A DNA stretch of 64,000 bases from Flavobacteriaceae bacterium (GTDB lineage Bacteria > Bacteroidota > Bacteroidia > Flavobacteriales > Flavobacteriaceae). Positions within the stretch are counted from its first letter, which is position 1. Every line of letters begins with the position of its first letter. Below are positions 62,922 to 64,000 of the stretch, in pieces. The stretch covers positions 269,412-333,411 of the forward strand of contig NVXD01000015.1 of assembly GCA_002746415.1 (NCBI GenBank), read 5' to 3'. The notes under the pieces were generated by a model. The model had not been told where the DNA came from and searched no databases. It saw nothing but the letters and a program-made list of their open reading frames with translations. A program made the position numbers and the translations under genes.

Positions 62922-64000
62922 ATGACCAAACTACTTTTAAACCAACTGATTTATTTATGCAAAAAAAGGCCTTTTGGCTTTTCAATGCTAATGATCCTCC
63001 TACTTTTATCTAGCTGTGCTACAAAAGAAAAGGGGCCACATCCTGTTGAGAATGTAATTGCATCTATGGACTCGGTTGCTCCTATAATAACATTGCCAGA
63101 AGGTGTAGATCCTGAACACGAGAATTGGAAGGGCATAGATTTAGCACAAAAAGAACCAGTACTTCCTTTATTTCCAGAGGAAGAGCAAAAACTTTTTTTA
63201 CTACCTGAAGGATATACCATTGAAACGGTATTAACTGAGCCTCAAATAGAACAACCAGGAGCGATTGCTTTTGATGGAAATGGAAGAATGTATGTGCTGG
63301 AATTAAGAAGCTATATGCTTACTGCGGATTCGGATAATACGCTAGAACCCATAAGTAGAATTTCTCGCTGGGAAGACACGGATAATGATGGTGTGTATGA
63401 AACAGGAACCGCTTTTGTAGACAATTTAATTTTTCCACGTTTTGTAGTGCCTTACGGGAAAGACTGTATTTTGACAATGGAATCCGATGCGGATAATGTG
63501 TATAAATATACAGATACTGATGGTGATGGAAAAGCAGACAAAAAGGAGTTATTCACTACTAAATATGGCCGTTCTGGAAATGTGGAACACCAACAGGCTT
63601 TTATGTATTGGAGTATGGACAATTGGCTGTACAGCACTGTTAATGCTTTTAGGGTCAGGGAAACTTCAGGCGGTGTAATCCGTGAAAAAACCGGATTTAA
63701 CAGAGCGCAATGGGGCGTTACTCATGATGATGATGGAAAGTTATGGTTTCAAGGTGGTGCAAGCGGATTGCCTTCTTACTTTCAATTTCCGATACATTAT
63801 GGAACTTTTAATGTTGAGAACCAGTATGCTGAAGGATTTGATATTCCTTGGGGAGCTCCTATAAAAATTGAGGACATGCAAGGAGGTATGGGTCAAATAC
63901 GAAGACCTGATGGTTCCTTAAATAGGGTAACAGGTTCCGCGGGGAATGATATCTTTAGAGGTGATAAATTACCCAAAGAGATGTATGGGCAGTATTTTTA
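62922..64000 (+). CDS. Lipoprotein dehydrogenase-like protein, cut by the window end
   Basis: The open frame starts at the ATG at 62922 and is still open at 64000 (about 359 residues seen). A signal peptide with Cys32 (LLLLSSCATK) precedes a propeller-like domain: LPEGYTIETVLTEPQIEQPG, AIAFDGNGRMYVLELRSYML, WEDTDNDGVYETGTAFVDNL, VTHDDDGKLWFQGGASGLP. The repeated D-x-D-x-D-G loops look calcium-binding. The pattern is that of the large membrane-bound dehydrogenase / PVC-type haem-binding proteins, whose CxxCH cytochrome domain would lie beyond the window. Confidence 0.8.
   Translation, partial: MTKLLLNQLIYLCKKRPFGFSMLMILLLLSSCATKEKGPHPVENVIASMDSVAPIITLPEGVDPEHENWKGIDLAQKEPVLPLFPEEEQKLFLLPEGYTIETVLTEPQIEQPGAIAFDGNGRMYVLELRSYMLTADSDNTLEPISRISRWEDTDNDGVYETGTAFVDNLIFPRFVVPYGKDCILTMESDADNVYKYTDTDGDGKADKKELFTTKYGRSGNVEHQQAFMYWSMDNWLYSTVNAFRVRETSGGVIREKTGFNRAQWGVTHDDDGKLWFQGGASGLPSYFQFPIHYGTFNVENQYAEGFDIPWGAPIKIEDMQGGMGQIRRPDGSLNRVTGSAGNDIFRGDKLPKEMYGQYF

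Noticed and set aside
1-64000. tRNA or rRNA genes, CRISPR arrays, insertion sequences, prophage
   Set aside because: Intergenic regions are short and none shows a cloverleaf-type sequence, regularly spaced repeats, transposase, integrase or phage structural genes by eye. A tRNAscan or Infernal run would settle small RNAs.

Overview
The window comes from a chromosome of the phylum Bacteroidota, most likely a marine member of the Flavobacteriaceae. It is AT-rich. It carries Bacteroidota promoter elements (TAnnTTTG) and T9SS type A sorting domains. Families largely confined to this group are present (DUF3098, DUF4271, DUF4296, DUF3127), and there are many lipoproteins with the Cys at residues 16-20. 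I see no phage, IS element, CRISPR array, rRNA or tRNA. About 62 genes fill the window, with only two gaps over 300 bases.

Layout. 0-8.4 kb: a membrane-anchored methyltransferase, a DUF3127 protein, aat, tag and a LysE exporter, then a minus-strand cell-envelope/RNA group (ftsX, DUF3098, uppP, a small unknown, GNAT, truB, TonB-like). 8.5-12.6 kb: leuS, which has taken up two different palindromic repeat elements in frame, then SemiSWEET and a zinc peptidase. 12.7-19.1 kb: ferritin, an Lrp regulator next to saccharopine dehydrogenase, hemD-DUF4271-GT39. 19.2-24.2 kb: DPM-type glycosyltransferase, dihydroorotase, DUF4296 lipoprotein, tyrS. 24.3-28.2 kb: a LuxE-like protein, two tiny T9SS-CTD proteins and a PhoB/PhoR-like pair. 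28.5-32.1 kb: trmB, LysE, an alkyltransferase-like protein, and the Fe-S genes mrp, nifU-like and ferredoxin.

32-41 kb: an exporter ABC protein, an Ntn-hydrolase acylase, then a tight four-gene operon (GntP/DsdX-type permease, RidA, D-serine dehydratase/D-threonine aldolase-like enzyme, M19 dipeptidase). The operon reads as a D-amino-acid salvage pathway. 41-49.4 kb: a metallophosphoesterase, a large GAF protein, an HD domain fused to a Pycsar-effector-like membrane domain, and a lipoprotein phosphatase fused to a putative outer-membrane barrel.

49.4-52.5 kb is the most irregular stretch: three tandem paralogous lipoproteins behind a HELGH metalloprotease. The protease has one in-frame TAA and the middle lipoprotein is broken at an A7 run, although the rest of each reading frame is intact. 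52.7-64 kb: a secreted propeller-like lipoprotein, a vanadium haloperoxidase-like PAP2 enzyme, a sodium/sugar symporter with a LacI-type palindrome upstream, a nucleotidyltransferase, an exonuclease-GIY-YIG fusion, an alpha/beta hydrolase, glutaryl-CoA dehydrogenase, trmN6-like, and the start of a large lipoprotein dehydrogenase that runs off the end.

All functional calls rest on motifs read by eye; no database search was run.
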